Of a DNA stretch of 43,557 nucleotides, positions 27,341 to 37,489 are shown in pieces. The notes below the pieces were generated by a model, which saw nothing but the letters and a program-made list of their open reading frames with translations, had not been told where the DNA came from and ran no database searches. The position numbers and the translations under genes were made by a program. Location of the stretch: the NCBI GenBank assembly GCA_903905455.1, contig CAIVGN010000202.1, positions 1 to 43,557 of the forward strand. Reading direction: 5' to 3'. This DNA is from an uncultured Archangium sp. GTDB taxonomy: Bacteria; Myxococcota; Myxococcia; Myxococcales; Myxococcaceae. The stretch's first letter is position 1. Each line of letters opens with the position of its first letter.

Positions 27341-28561
27341 TCAGTTGAATTCGTACGAGATGCGCAGGCGGAAAGAGTGCACGTAGTTTTCCCAGGTCGA
27401 GCGGGTGTCGAGATCCTCGATGTGGGCCAGCGCGAAGCCGTACACCGCCTTGAGGCTCAGGCCCTGGATGGGGAGCCGGTACATGTACGAGACGAAGGCC
27501 TGGTGGTGGCGGTTGTTCTCGCCCTGTTTGTTGAGCTGGTTGGTGTGGTGGTAGCCGAGGCCCACCGAGCCATTCCAGAAGTCGATGTCGGCGAAGGCAC
27601 CCACCGTGTACTTGTCGAGCGAGCGGTCGGAGTCGACGAGGCCCTGGATGTCGATGGAGTTGACGAAGGCCTGGGCGAAGTTCACGCCGACCGTCGCGTG
27701 CTTGAAGAAGGTGTACTGCAGGCGCGCCGCGTAGCCGTGGGTCGTCGACTGCACCTTGTCGGCCGAGGTCTGCGGGCGCAGCGCGAGCAGCTCGTAGCCG
27801 GCGAGGAACTGCAGGTCCTTCCAGGTGAAGTGCAGCGCGGGGCGCACGCCGTAGTTGTTCTGGGTGTTCTCCTGGCCGTAGACGGCGGCGATCTCGAACT
27901 TGAGGAAGTCGGTGGGGTAGAAGTGGATCGCCCCCTGCCCCGACTCGTTGCGGTAGCCCCGCGTCAGGTCGAGCCAGTACAGCGAGGGACCGCCGAGGGC
28001 GCCGGCCTCTTCCGCCGTCCAGAACTCGATGCCCTGGCCTCGGTGGTAGATCTCCCACGCGAGGAAGCGGCCCACCTGCACGTCGAACCAGCGCTGGTGG
28101 CCCACGCGCACGTACGAGTCGAGGGTGTGCGGCTCGTACTGCGAGCGGGCGAACTCGTTGACCAGGCCCAGGAACTCGACCTTCGCCGAGGCGTAGTAGT
28201 CGCCGAAGGTGCGGCTGAGCGCGGCCCCGAGCACGAAGCGGCCCTGCAGGTAGCTGACGTTCTGATCGTACTGGCCCTGCTGCGCGTTGGTGCGCGCCAT
28301 GTACCCGGTGTCCGCCCAGAAATAGCCCGACAGCGCGATGTTCACCCCCAGCACCTGGGGGATGGGGATCTTCTGCGCGTCGTCGGCCGCGTTGGTGCTC
28401 TTGGTGCTGGTGGCCACCTGGGTCGATGCCGGCGACTCGAAGGCCGGGCCCGCGTCAGGGCTCGCCAGGCCAGCGTCGGGAACAGGGGCACTCGCCTCCT
28501 GCGCGGCCGCCGGAGCCGAGAGCCACACCATCAGGGAGAACAGGGGAAGGAACGCGCGCAT
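27341..28561 (-). CDS. Outer-membrane beta-barrel porin
   Basis: The 406-residue protein has a signal peptide (RAFLPLFSLMVWLSAPAAAQ), a Pro/Ala/Asp/Ser-rich linker to about residue 65, then alternating amphipathic strands rich in Tyr, Trp and Gly typical of a barrel (VNIALSGYFWADTGYMAR, WFDVQVGRFLAWEIYHRG, KAVYGFALAHI, FRLRISYEFN). No known porin family is assigned with certainty. It lies between GH3 lipoprotein genes and the PTS genes, so it likely admits the oligosaccharide or released sugar to the periplasm. The gap to the EIIA-HPr-EI gene is 11 bases. Confidence 0.82.
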   Translation of the reverse strand: MRAFLPLFSLMVWLSAPAAAQEASAPVPDAGLASPDAGPAFESPASTQVATSTKSTNAADDAQKIPIPQVLGVNIALSGYFWADTGYMARTNAQQGQYDQNVSYLQGRFVLGAALSRTFGDYYASAKVEFLGLVNEFARSQYEPHTLDSYVRVGHQRWFDVQVGRFLAWEIYHRGQGIEFWTAEEAGALGGPSLYWLDLTRGYRNESGQGAIHFYPTDFLKFEIAAVYGQENTQNNYGVRPALHFTWKDLQFLAGYELLALRPQTSADKVQSTTHGYAARLQYTFFKHATVGVNFAQAFVNSIDIQGLVDSDRSLDKYTVGAFADIDFWNGSVGLGYHHTNQLNKQGENNRHHQAFVSYMYRLPIQGLSLKAVYGFALAHIEDLDTRSTWENYVHSFRLRISYEFN

Positions 28562-28589
28562 GGGAGGTGGGTCCGAGGGGGGAGTGCGA

Positions 28590-30875
28590 CTACTGAATGG
28601 TGAAGGTGCCGGTCTGCATCTGGGGGTCGGCTGAATCCGACGAGGGCCCTACGAACAGCGGGTAGGCCATCTTCTCCACCGTCATCGCCTGGCTCTCGAC
28701 GTTCCAGTAGGCGAGGTCCTGCGCCTTGACGGTGATGGTCGCCGTCGCGGTCGCCCCGGGGGCGAGGTCCGCGAGCCGCGCGAAGCCCTTGAGTTCCTTC
28801 TTGGGGCGGCCCCACTTGTCGGCCACCGCGGTGCCGGTGAAGCCCACGTAGAGCTGCACCACTTCGCTGCCCGCGCGCGGCCCGGTGTTCTGCACGTCGA
28901 CCTTCACCTCGAGGGTGCCGGTGTCGCCGAGCGTGGCGTTGGTCACCCGCAGGTTCGAGTACTTGAAGGTGGTGAAGCTCAGGCCGTACCCGAAGGGGTA
29001 CTGGGGCGCGATGTTCTGCTTCTCGAGCCAGCGGTAGCCGTGGAAGTAGTCGTAGGCCACGTCGCCGGTGGCGGTGTTGTTGAACGCCGGCAGGTCCGCT
29101 TCCCGCATCGGCACGCTCTGCACCATCTTCGCGCTGGGGTTGGTGTCGCCGAAGAGGATCTCCGCCAGGGCCGTGCCTTCCTTCATGCCGGCGAACCACG
29201 CCATCAACACCGCGTCGGCCCCCTGCACCCAGTCGGACACCAGCACCGCGCCGCCGCTCTTCATCACCACCACCACCTTCAGGTTGGGGTTGCCCGCCTT
29301 GAGCGCCACGGCGTTGGCGATGTTGGTGAGATCGCGCTGCGGCAACTGCATGCCGGCCCGGTCCTTCCACTCACCTTCTTCGCCGGAGCTCGAGCGCGCA
29401 AGGTCGGCGTAGAAGTACGCGCCGATCACCACCACCACGTCGGAGGCGCCGATGGCCGCCTCGTTGCCGGCCACGTTCTCGTACGAGCGCACCTGCGCCG
29501 CGGTCCCCGACAACGCCGCCTTCACGCCCTCGAAGGGGGTGACCACCAGCGAGCCGTCGACCGCCTTGGCGTCGGAGCTGCCCTTGTCACCCATGTTCTC
29601 GGAGTTGGCGAACTTGCCCACCACCGACACCTTGCTCACCGTGGCCTTGTCGAGCGGCAGCACGTCGTCGCCCAGGGCGCGGGTCGGACCGTTCTTGAGC
29701 AGCACGATGCCTTCGCGCGCCGCCTGCAGCGACAGGGCCTGGGCCGCGTCGCTCTTGGTGAGGTACGGGCGCCAGCTGAAGTCGTGCTTCACGTCGCCGT
29801 AGTGGATCTTCGAGTAGAGGATGCGCAGCACCGCCTCGTCGATGAGTTCCACCGGCACCGCGCCGGTATTGACCGCGGTCACCAGGGCTGCACCGTAGAA
29901 GTAGGCGCTGTCGAACTGGCTGGGGAACGCGCCCGACGAGAAGGGCATCTCGATGTCGAGGCCGGCCGTGGCCGAGGGCACCGTCTGCCCCTTGGCGAAC
30001 CAGTCGGAGATGACGAAGCCCGAGTACCCCCACTGCTTCTTGAGGATGTTGCGGACCAGGTCGAGGGAGAAGCCGTTGTAGCTGCCGTTGACCCGGTTGT
30101 AGGAGGTCATGATGCAGGCCACGTCGGTCTCCACGGCCTTCTTGAAGTGCGGGAGGTAGACCTCGCGCAGCGTGCGCTCGTCGAGCACCGCGTTGACGTA
30201 GATGCGGGTGTCTTCGATGTTGTTGGCCGCGAAGTGCTTCACGCAGGCCTGCACGCGGTAGGTGTCCTCGGCCGCCTCGTCGGGCTCCGCCGGGTCGACG
30301 ACGTTGGGGTCGAACTCGATGCCCTTGATCAACGAGACCCCCATCTCCCCGAGGAGGAACGAGTCTTCGCCGTAGGATTCCTGGGCGCGGCCCCAGCGCG
30401 GGTGCGTCACCTGGTTGATGGTGGGCGCGAGCAGGACGTGGCGGCCGAGGTAGCGCATCTCCCGCGCCATGGCCTTGCCGATGCGGCGCTCGAGTTCCGG
30501 GTCCCACGAGCAGCCCCGCGAGGCGGCGACGGGGAACACGGTGGTACCGTAGTCGGAGTTGTACCAACGCACCCCGCGCGGCCCGTCCATGTACTTGAAG
30601 CCGGGAATGCTCAACCGGGCGTTGTCTTCCTGGTCGAAGAAGTTGTTCGGGTTGTACGGCGGCCCGCTCATCTGCTGCACCTTCTCCTCGGTGGACATCG
30701 AGCGGAGCAACTGCAGCGCGGAGACCACGTCGGGCTGGGTGCAGTCGAGGTGCGCGCGCGTGGAGAGCGTGTCGCACAGGGTGCCGCCGTCATCGGTGCC
30801 GGCGTCGGTGTTGATGCCGCCGCGCGGGCACCCCGCGAAGACGAGGGCAGCAGCAATCAGGACAAAGCGATTCAT
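28590..30875 (-). CDS. GH3 beta-glucosidase lipoprotein (catalytically intact)
   Basis: The 761-residue protein has a lipoprotein signal (RFVLIAAALVFAGC, Cys16). The GH3 N-domain has Lys213-His214 (CVKHFAANN) and nucleophile Asp291 (VISDWFAKG). Then come the GH3 C-domain (LQAAREGIVLLKNG, SSGEEGEW) and a C-terminal fibronectin-III-like domain (YPFGYGLSFTTFKYS, GSEVVQLYVG). This is the classical three-domain beta-glucosidase layout. It probably releases glucose from a beta-glucan or beta-glucoside at the cell envelope; linkage specificity is not readable. Its start overlaps the stop of the preceding GH3-like gene (ATGA). Confidence 0.93.
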   Translation of the reverse strand: MNRFVLIAAALVFAGCPRGGINTDAGTDDGGTLCDTLSTRAHLDCTQPDVVSALQLLRSMSTEEKVQQMSGPPYNPNNFFDQEDNARLSIPGFKYMDGPRGVRWYNSDYGTTVFPVAASRGCSWDPELERRIGKAMAREMRYLGRHVLLAPTINQVTHPRWGRAQESYGEDSFLLGEMGVSLIKGIEFDPNVVDPAEPDEAAEDTYRVQACVKHFAANNIEDTRIYVNAVLDERTLREVYLPHFKKAVETDVACIMTSYNRVNGSYNGFSLDLVRNILKKQWGYSGFVISDWFAKGQTVPSATAGLDIEMPFSSGAFPSQFDSAYFYGAALVTAVNTGAVPVELIDEAVLRILYSKIHYGDVKHDFSWRPYLTKSDAAQALSLQAAREGIVLLKNGPTRALGDDVLPLDKATVSKVSVVGKFANSENMGDKGSSDAKAVDGSLVVTPFEGVKAALSGTAAQVRSYENVAGNEAAIGASDVVVVIGAYFYADLARSSSGEEGEWKDRAGMQLPQRDLTNIANAVALKAGNPNLKVVVVMKSGGAVLVSDWVQGADAVLMAWFAGMKEGTALAEILFGDTNPSAKMVQSVPMREADLPAFNNTATGDVAYDYFHGYRWLEKQNIAPQYPFGYGLSFTTFKYSNLRVTNATLGDTGTLEVKVDVQNTGPRAGSEVVQLYVGFTGTAVADKWGRPKKELKGFARLADLAPGATATATITVKAQDLAYWNVESQAMTVEKMAYPLFVGPSSDSADPQMQTGTFTIQ

Positions 30876-33205
30876 TCGAACCTCGGGGTCGTGAGGCCGA
30901 AGCCCTTCACGAAGGTGGGGTGGGCGCCGTCGCCGGCAACGTCTTCCTGCTGGGCCGCCGCGGCCGCGTCGGACGCGGGCACGGCGGTGGGCAGCTTGCC
31001 GACGCCAGCGGCGATGCCGAAAGCGACGTCCAGGAAGGTCTTGTCGGCCGAGAGGTTGTTGGCGTTGGTCCCGTTCCACACCACGTAGAGCGCCGCGGGG
31101 TTGAGGGCGACCACCGCGTCGACCACGGGCAACCGGCCCACGTCGACGCCCACCACGATCTGCGTCTGCGAGGCGGGGGTCCCAGTCCAGGCGGCGATGG
31201 CGGCGCGCGCGGTCTGGATGGGCGCCAGGGCATCGGCGTTGGCCGCGCCCACCCACGAGACCAGCGGCGTGGGCAGCCCGAGGCCGGCCGCGTCGACGTC
31301 AGCGGTGAAGGGGGCGGCGATGCGCACCAGCACGTAGTCCGACAGGGCGATCTTCTGCGCGTCGGTGGTGACCGGCACGCCGCCGATGGAGGTGGCGTCG
31401 TTGGTGAGCTCGCCGTAGCCCGCGCTGACCGAGCGCACGTAGTCGAGGTCGAAGTCACCCATGATGAAGAAGCGGCAGCCGGCCGAGACGTAGGGCTCGC
31501 CCGGGGGCGCGGGGAGCACCTTGCGGGTGCCGTTACCGGCGTTGCCCTTGTCGCTGGACTGCGTGCCGTCGCCGGTGCCGTTGAGCCACCCGGCCGGCTT
31601 GTCCTTGTTGATCAGCAACACCATGCCGCGGTTCATCGCGTCGAGGCCGGCGCGGTACGAGAGGTCGACGTTGGTCAACCGCGGCGCCGCGGCCGCGTCG
31701 ACGTAGGGGTCCTCGAAGAGCCCCAGGGTGAACATCAGCGCCAGCGCGCGGCCCGCCGAGGCGTCCACCTGGGCGTCGCTGATCGAGCCCGCCGTCTTCG
31801 CGGCCTGCAGGGCGACGATGTCCCCCAGCCCGCCGAACTGGTCCACGCCGGCGTTGACCGCCTTGGCGATGCGCGCGGCCCTGGCCAGGCCTTCCACGCC
31901 CCAGGGCGCGCCCAGCGGAGAGAGCGCCGCGTCGTTGACCGCCCCGGGAGGCGCGATCACCAGGCCCTTGAAGGCCATGCGGGTGCGCAGCACGTCGGTC
32001 ACCAGCTTCGCGTTGAACGAGGCGCCCACCTGCTCGAGCGTCGCCCCGGTGAGCGTGCCGCCCTGGCCCGACCACGCGCCCGCTTCAGGAATGGCGTAGC
32101 CCGTCATCACGCCCGCCACGCCCTGGGTGATGGCCTGCTGGAAGGGCGCGAGGTGCGCGTCGATGGTGTTGCCCGGGTAGGCGGTGAACTTGCCCTTCGC
32201 CAGGCGCGCGTCGAAACCACCCTTGGCCGCGCCCGCACCGGGGAACGCGCCGACCACCGCCGCCACCGAGGTGGGGCCCAGCGTCGTGCCCTGCAGGCCC
32301 TTGATGTACGAGGCCACGAAGGCCCCCACCTGGGTGCTGTCTTCGCCGAAGGTGAACTGCGCGCGGTACCAGCGCGGGTCCGTGGCGAGGTCCGCCGAGG
32401 GCGAGAGCGCCAGGCGGATGCCGATGGCCCGGTACTCGGTGGCCACGATGGCCGCGAACTTCTCCGCGAGGGTCACGTCGCCCGACGCGGCGATGGCCGA
32501 CTCCGAGGGCCACTGCGAGAACCCGGTCGCCTTCACCCGGCCGTTGCCCGACGAGTGCACCGGGGTGGTCGAGAGCACGAAGGGAATGCCCAGCGCCGCT
32601 TCTTCGGCCTTCTCCTGCAGCGCGTTCGCCCAGGTCGCCCGGGTGAGCACCGCGGTGGTGTTGGCGCTCGTCGAGGCGAAGCGCAGGTTCCCGGTGATCA
32701 ACGCCAGGCTGGCCGCCGAGGGCACGGCCGTGGTGTCCGCGGTCGCGCCGTGGGCCATCAGCCCCAGCTTCTGATCGAGGTTCATCTTCGCCAGCAGGTC
32801 GGTCGCGCGCGCCGCCGGCGTCAGCCGCCAGTCTTCGTAGGGGTCGAGCGTGGCGTTGCCGTTGCTGTCCTTGAACTGCAGCGTCACCTCGCACTGCACC
32901 GAGGGGTCGCCCCCTTCGCTGGCGAAGGTGACGGTCTTGCTCATCAACGTCTTCTTCTTCGTCTCCATCGACGGCTGGGCCGCGAGCAACTGCTGGCGCC
33001 GGGTCTCGTTGGCCGCAAGGCCACACTCACCCGTCACCCCGCCGCCGCCACCCGCGCCGCCGCCTCCACCACTGCCACCGCCAGCGCCGCCATCATCGGC
33101 GACGCCGCCGGTGCCACCACCCACCCCGCCGTCCACACCTGGAGAACCACCGCACGCCGAAGCCAACAGCGCCATCGCCAACAACCGCGTCATTCGCTTC
33201 GTCAT
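30872..33205 (-). CDS. GH3-like lipoprotein lacking catalytic residues (probable pseudoenzyme)
   Basis: The 777-residue protein has a lipoprotein signal ending SAC (Cys18), then a Gly-rich linker (about 19-58) and a calcium-loop-like DSNGNATLDPYEDW. The fold resembles the upstream GH3 protein throughout, including the C-terminal EDV-D-PT motif. However, the catalytic nucleophile region reads LVIAPPGAV, with Pro419 where SDWG has Asp. The substrate-binding Lys-His pair before FPGAG is Gly319-Ala320 (VVGAFPGAG). It is probably a paralogue that has lost hydrolysis and may bind sugar. It sits between two GH3 genes with canonical residues and has no frameshift or internal stop. Confidence 0.88.
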   Translation of the reverse strand: MTKRMTRLLAMALLASACGGSPGVDGGVGGGTGGVADDGGAGGGSGGGGGAGGGGGVTGECGLAANETRRQQLLAAQPSMETKKKTLMSKTVTFASEGGDPSVQCEVTLQFKDSNGNATLDPYEDWRLTPAARATDLLAKMNLDQKLGLMAHGATADTTAVPSAASLALITGNLRFASTSANTTAVLTRATWANALQEKAEEAALGIPFVLSTTPVHSSGNGRVKATGFSQWPSESAIAASGDVTLAEKFAAIVATEYRAIGIRLALSPSADLATDPRWYRAQFTFGEDSTQVGAFVASYIKGLQGTTLGPTSVAAVVGAFPGAGAAKGGFDARLAKGKFTAYPGNTIDAHLAPFQQAITQGVAGVMTGYAIPEAGAWSGQGGTLTGATLEQVGASFNAKLVTDVLRTRMAFKGLVIAPPGAVNDAALSPLGAPWGVEGLARAARIAKAVNAGVDQFGGLGDIVALQAAKTAGSISDAQVDASAGRALALMFTLGLFEDPYVDAAAAPRLTNVDLSYRAGLDAMNRGMVLLINKDKPAGWLNGTGDGTQSSDKGNAGNGTRKVLPAPPGEPYVSAGCRFFIMGDFDLDYVRSVSAGYGELTNDATSIGGVPVTTDAQKIALSDYVLVRIAAPFTADVDAAGLGLPTPLVSWVGAANADALAPIQTARAAIAAWTGTPASQTQIVVGVDVGRLPVVDAVVALNPAALYVVWNGTNANNLSADKTFLDVAFGIAAGVGKLPTAVPASDAAAAAQQEDVAGDGAHPTFVKGFGLTTPRFE

Positions 33206-33244
33206 GGAGTTGCTCTCTTGAGGTGTGGTGCGGCAGTCAGTCGG

Positions 33245-35884
33245 TCAGTACGTCGAACCAGCGCCCAGCACGTAGGTCGGGTTCGCCGTGTCTGCCGGGA
33301 CGTCTTCGAACTGCGCATCGACTTCGGCGTCCGAGCTGGGCGTCTCGATGGGCATACGGGCGGTGCCGTACACGTAGTTGGCCGGCGTGGTGGGCACGTG
33401 CTTGTTGAAGAGCACGTCGAGCACCGCGCGGTCGTAGGCCCCGAACTCGGCCATCACCACGTCGACGCCGCCCAGGCCGTCAGCGCGGATGTTGGCGTTG
33501 TTGGACACCAGCGGGTAGCTGCCCGCCGTGCCCAGGGTCTCGTTGAGCGACACCAGGCCGTTGACGAAGGGCTTCACGATGCCCGGCCGGTCGTAGTGCA
33601 CCACGAGGACGATCTTCAGGTTGGGGTTGGCCGCGGGGATCACCGCGCCCGTGCTGTCGGTGTAGCCGTCGCGCACGCGCAGCAGGTCGATGACCTTGTG
33701 GGCTTCCTTCACCGCGGCCGCCTGGTTCGAGTCCGTGAGGGCGCCGGCAAACGGCGCGTCCCACGAGAGCGGCACGCCACGGTCGAGACCACCGTAGGTG
33801 CCCTTGCGGGCGCTGATGCGTACCACCGCGATGTCCGCCGCCGCCGGGGAGGCCGCTTCGGCGATGGGCAGCACCGTGCCCCCATCGGCCGTCACGCCCG
33901 CCGCCGCCTTGTAGTCGTAGGTCTGCAGCGCGTCGTCGTAGATGTCGCTGCCCGCCAGCGAGTCGGTCACCCCGTCGTAGAAGACCTCGACCGTGCCGTC
34001 GTGGTCCGCGTCACACAGCGTGCCGCCGTCGGTCGCCTTGCGCGTGCCGTCGATGGGAAGGTACTTCGCGCCCGAGTTGGCCAGCGTGCCGTGGTCGCGG
34101 TTCTTGAGGAGGACGATCGCCTTCTTCTGCGCCGTCAGCCCGTCGGTGCGGTTGGCCACGGAGCGGATCTCGGCCGCCGAGGCATCAGGGTCGATGTAGG
34201 GGTTCTCGAAGAGGCCGAGCTTGAACGTCATCTCGAGGATCTTCTCGGCCGCGACGTTGATCTGCGCCTCGGTGATCAGGCCCTGGTCGAAGGCCGCCTG
34301 CATGATGGTCACCGAGTCGTTGCCCAGCTGGTGCGAGCCCGCCTGGAGGAACAGCGCTGCGCGCTGCGGCTGGGTGAGCGCTTCGACGCCCCAGGCGGTG
34401 TTGCTCATGGTGCCCCAGTCGCTGGTCACCATGCCCGAGAAGCCCAGCGCTTCCTTCATGTACCTGGTGATGAGGCCGTAGCTGAACGCCGAGCCCGTCT
34501 GCTCCGGGCTGTAGTCGAGCTGCTCGCGGAAGATCGAGTAGCAGGGCATCACCGCCGCCGGCTTGGCCGTGAAAGCCGCGCGGAACGAGAGCTGGTGGTA
34601 CTCGAAGTAGTGGCCCGGGTAGATGCTGTAGCGCCCCGGCCGCGAGTGGCTGTCCATGCCGCCCTGGTTCGCGCCGGCGCCAGGGAAGTGCTTCACGGTG
34701 GCCGCGATGCCGTTCTTCAGGTCGCCGTTCGACTGGAAGGCGTCGATGCAGGCGCGCGAGTGGTTGCCCACGGCCGGCCCATTCTCACCGAAGGTGTTCT
34801 GCACGCGCGCCCAGCGGGGCTCGGTGCCGACGTCCGCCATCGGGCCCAGCTGCCAGCGGAAGCCCATGGCCTTGAACTCGCGGCGCACCATGTCGCCGTA
34901 GAGCGTGGTCAGGGTCAGGTCGTTGGCCGCGCCCAGGCCCATCGGGTACGGCCAGGGCGAGACCACGGGGCTCGCGCTCAAGGTCTGCACGCCGGTGGTG
35001 GCATTGGTCGACAAGCCAAAGCCATGCACCGGGTCGGCGGTCACCACGAAGGGGATGCCGTGGGGCTCGGACTCGGCCAGCTTCTGCACGTTGTTGATGT
35101 ACACGGCCAGCTCGCGGCCACTGCGCGCGCCGAGGCGTACGAGGCCCTGGCGAAGGTGCAGGCCCTGGATGTTGGTCTTCGCGCTGTCGGGCAACACGCC
35201 GTCGGCCGTGCCACCGCCGATGCTCGCCGATTCGCCCATCAGGCCAATCTTCTCGGGCACGCTCATGCGGCCGACGAGGTCCCACGCGCGGCAGGCCTCG
35301 ACCAGGCGCCAGTCCTCGTAGGGGTCGAGGGTGCCGTTGCCGTTGTTGTCCTTGAACTCCTTGCCGTCGACGGTGAGCTTGGCGCGGGTGTCCACGCCGA
35401 TGACCGGCTGCGCCGTGTAGAGCTTCGTGAGGCAGGCGTCCTGCGGCACCGAGCCACAGATGCCGGCCTGGCAGACCTGGCCCTGGGTGCAGGTGCCGGT
35501 GAGGTTGGCGCTGCTGCACAGGCTCGCCATCGCGACGCACGCGCCGCCGAGGCACGACTTGCCCATGTCGCAGGGGCCGGTGAGGCTCGTGGGGCTACAC
35601 AACTTCGCGCTCACCACGCAGCCACCGGCAAAGCAGGTGGTGCCCGTGGCACAGGTACCGACCTCATTGGTGGGGCTGCACAGCGTGGAGGTCACGACGC
35701 AGGCGCCATCGACGCAACTGTTGCCGGCCTCACACTTTCCGTTCGGCGCGCCCGGAGCACAGTCTTGAATGACGGTGACGGTGACGGTGTTGGTGTTGGT
35801 GTTGGTGATGGGGTCTGGTGAACAGCCGACGATCACCAGTGCGGCAACAGCGAGGGTACGCAACGGCGAGAAGGTCTGATGCAT
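33245..35884 (-). CDS. GH3 exo-glucosidase lipoprotein with N-terminal Cys repeats
   Basis: The 879-residue protein starts with a lipoprotein signal (RTLAVAALVIVGC, Cys21), a Thr-Asn/Thr-Val dipeptide spacer (27-38), and four 27-residue Cys-rich repeats (42-144, C-x8-C-x5-C-x4-C). A Ca-binding-like loop follows (DNNGNGTLDPYED, from Asp179), then GH3 N- and C-domains. Lys398-His399 (VKHFPGAGANQGG) and nucleophile Asp489 (VTSDWGTM) are intact. It resembles exo-1,4/1,3-beta-glucosidase-type GH3 enzymes without a fibronectin-III domain. It is the first gene of the operon; a GGGAG ribosome site lies 5 bases before the ATG, about 20 bases after the predicted sigma-54 start point. Confidence 0.92.
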   Translation of the reverse strand: MHQTFSPLRTLAVAALVIVGCSPDPITNTNTNTVTVTVIQDCAPGAPNGKCEAGNSCVDGACVVTSTLCSPTNEVGTCATGTTCFAGGCVVSAKLCSPTSLTGPCDMGKSCLGGACVAMASLCSSANLTGTCTQGQVCQAGICGSVPQDACLTKLYTAQPVIGVDTRAKLTVDGKEFKDNNGNGTLDPYEDWRLVEACRAWDLVGRMSVPEKIGLMGESASIGGGTADGVLPDSAKTNIQGLHLRQGLVRLGARSGRELAVYINNVQKLAESEPHGIPFVVTADPVHGFGLSTNATTGVQTLSASPVVSPWPYPMGLGAANDLTLTTLYGDMVRREFKAMGFRWQLGPMADVGTEPRWARVQNTFGENGPAVGNHSRACIDAFQSNGDLKNGIAATVKHFPGAGANQGGMDSHSRPGRYSIYPGHYFEYHQLSFRAAFTAKPAAVMPCYSIFREQLDYSPEQTGSAFSYGLITRYMKEALGFSGMVTSDWGTMSNTAWGVEALTQPQRAALFLQAGSHQLGNDSVTIMQAAFDQGLITEAQINVAAEKILEMTFKLGLFENPYIDPDASAAEIRSVANRTDGLTAQKKAIVLLKNRDHGTLANSGAKYLPIDGTRKATDGGTLCDADHDGTVEVFYDGVTDSLAGSDIYDDALQTYDYKAAAGVTADGGTVLPIAEAASPAAADIAVVRISARKGTYGGLDRGVPLSWDAPFAGALTDSNQAAAVKEAHKVIDLLRVRDGYTDSTGAVIPAANPNLKIVLVVHYDRPGIVKPFVNGLVSLNETLGTAGSYPLVSNNANIRADGLGGVDVVMAEFGAYDRAVLDVLFNKHVPTTPANYVYGTARMPIETPSSDAEVDAQFEDVPADTANPTYVLGAGSTY
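35453..35761 (-). repeat. Four 81-bp tandem coding repeats (27-residue Cys-rich units)
   Basis: Units start at residues 42, 69, 96 and 123 of the GH3 lipoprotein; the last is truncated. Each keeps four cysteines spaced 8, 5 and 4 residues apart, with GxxC and GGxC turns. They probably form small disulfide modules between the lipid anchor and the enzyme, a stalk or a binding module. Confidence 0.75.
35771..35806. repeat. Hexanucleotide tandem repeats in GH3 spacer
   Basis: On the plus strand there are three copies of GACGGT followed by three of GTTGGT, encoding the Thr-Val and Thr-Asn dipeptide spacer. Being multiples of 6 bp, slippage here would change spacer length without shifting frame. 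Confidence 0.7.
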
Positions 35885-35914
35885 AGGGTCTCCCGGTAAG
35901 TTGGGAACGCCCTG

Positions 35915-35930
35915 AGCAACGACCGCGCCA
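35915..35930 (-). promoter_or_regulatory. Sigma-54 (-24/-12) promoter of the GH3-porin-PTS operon
   Basis: The minus strand reads TGGCGCG-GTCG-TTGCT, against the sigma-54 consensus TGGCACG-N4-TTGCW. The invariant GG and GC dinucleotides are 10 bases apart, with one mismatch in the conserved blocks. The -12 GC at 35917-35916 predicts a start near 35904, 20 bases before the first GH3 start codon. The adjacent regulator gene encodes an intact GAFTGA activator. Confidence 0.75.
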
Positions 35931-36107
35931 CCAATCTGGCACACGCGCCGGTCGGCCCCCGCAATCCGCACCCTTGGCTTGATCCGCGCTCGTCGGCGCT
36001 TACCCAGCAACGCTCAGTGACCCAGTCGCCTTCGGCAGCGTCCCGCCTCCCGAACTGGAAAAACGACCGATTCGAAGGGCGAGCTGACGGGTCGAACGCG
36101 CGGCGGC

Positions 36108-36144
36108 GAAGGGTGCACGATCAACGAACACAAGTGCACGCTTC
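36108..36144. promoter_or_regulatory. Candidate enhancer (UAS): long dyad with two GTGCAC cores
   Basis: GAAGGGTGCAC at 36108-36118 and GTGCACGCTTC at 36134-36144 form an 11-bp inverted repeat with one mismatch and a 15-bp spacer. Each arm holds a palindromic GTGCAC; the two cores are 21 bp apart, two helical turns. It lies about 180-215 bp upstream of the sigma-54 promoter, in the usual range for NtrC-type enhancer sites. There is no T-run, so it is not a standard terminator. Confidence 0.55.
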
Positions 36145-36163
36145 CCGTACAGCTTCGCGCGGC

Positions 36164-37466
<1,303 letters not shown>

Positions 37467-37489
<23 letters not shown>

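Noticed and set aside
30920-35821. A 1633-codon open frame antisense to the GH3 genes, and similar long opposite-strand frames elsewhere
   Set aside because: It is a by-product of high GC third positions: it is His/Arg/Val-rich, has no domains, and overlaps genes with clear catalytic motifs.
36108-36144. The GTGCAC dyad read as a terminator for the response regulator gene
   Set aside because: The loop is long, one stem pair mismatches and no T-run follows on the minus strand; enhancer placement fits better.
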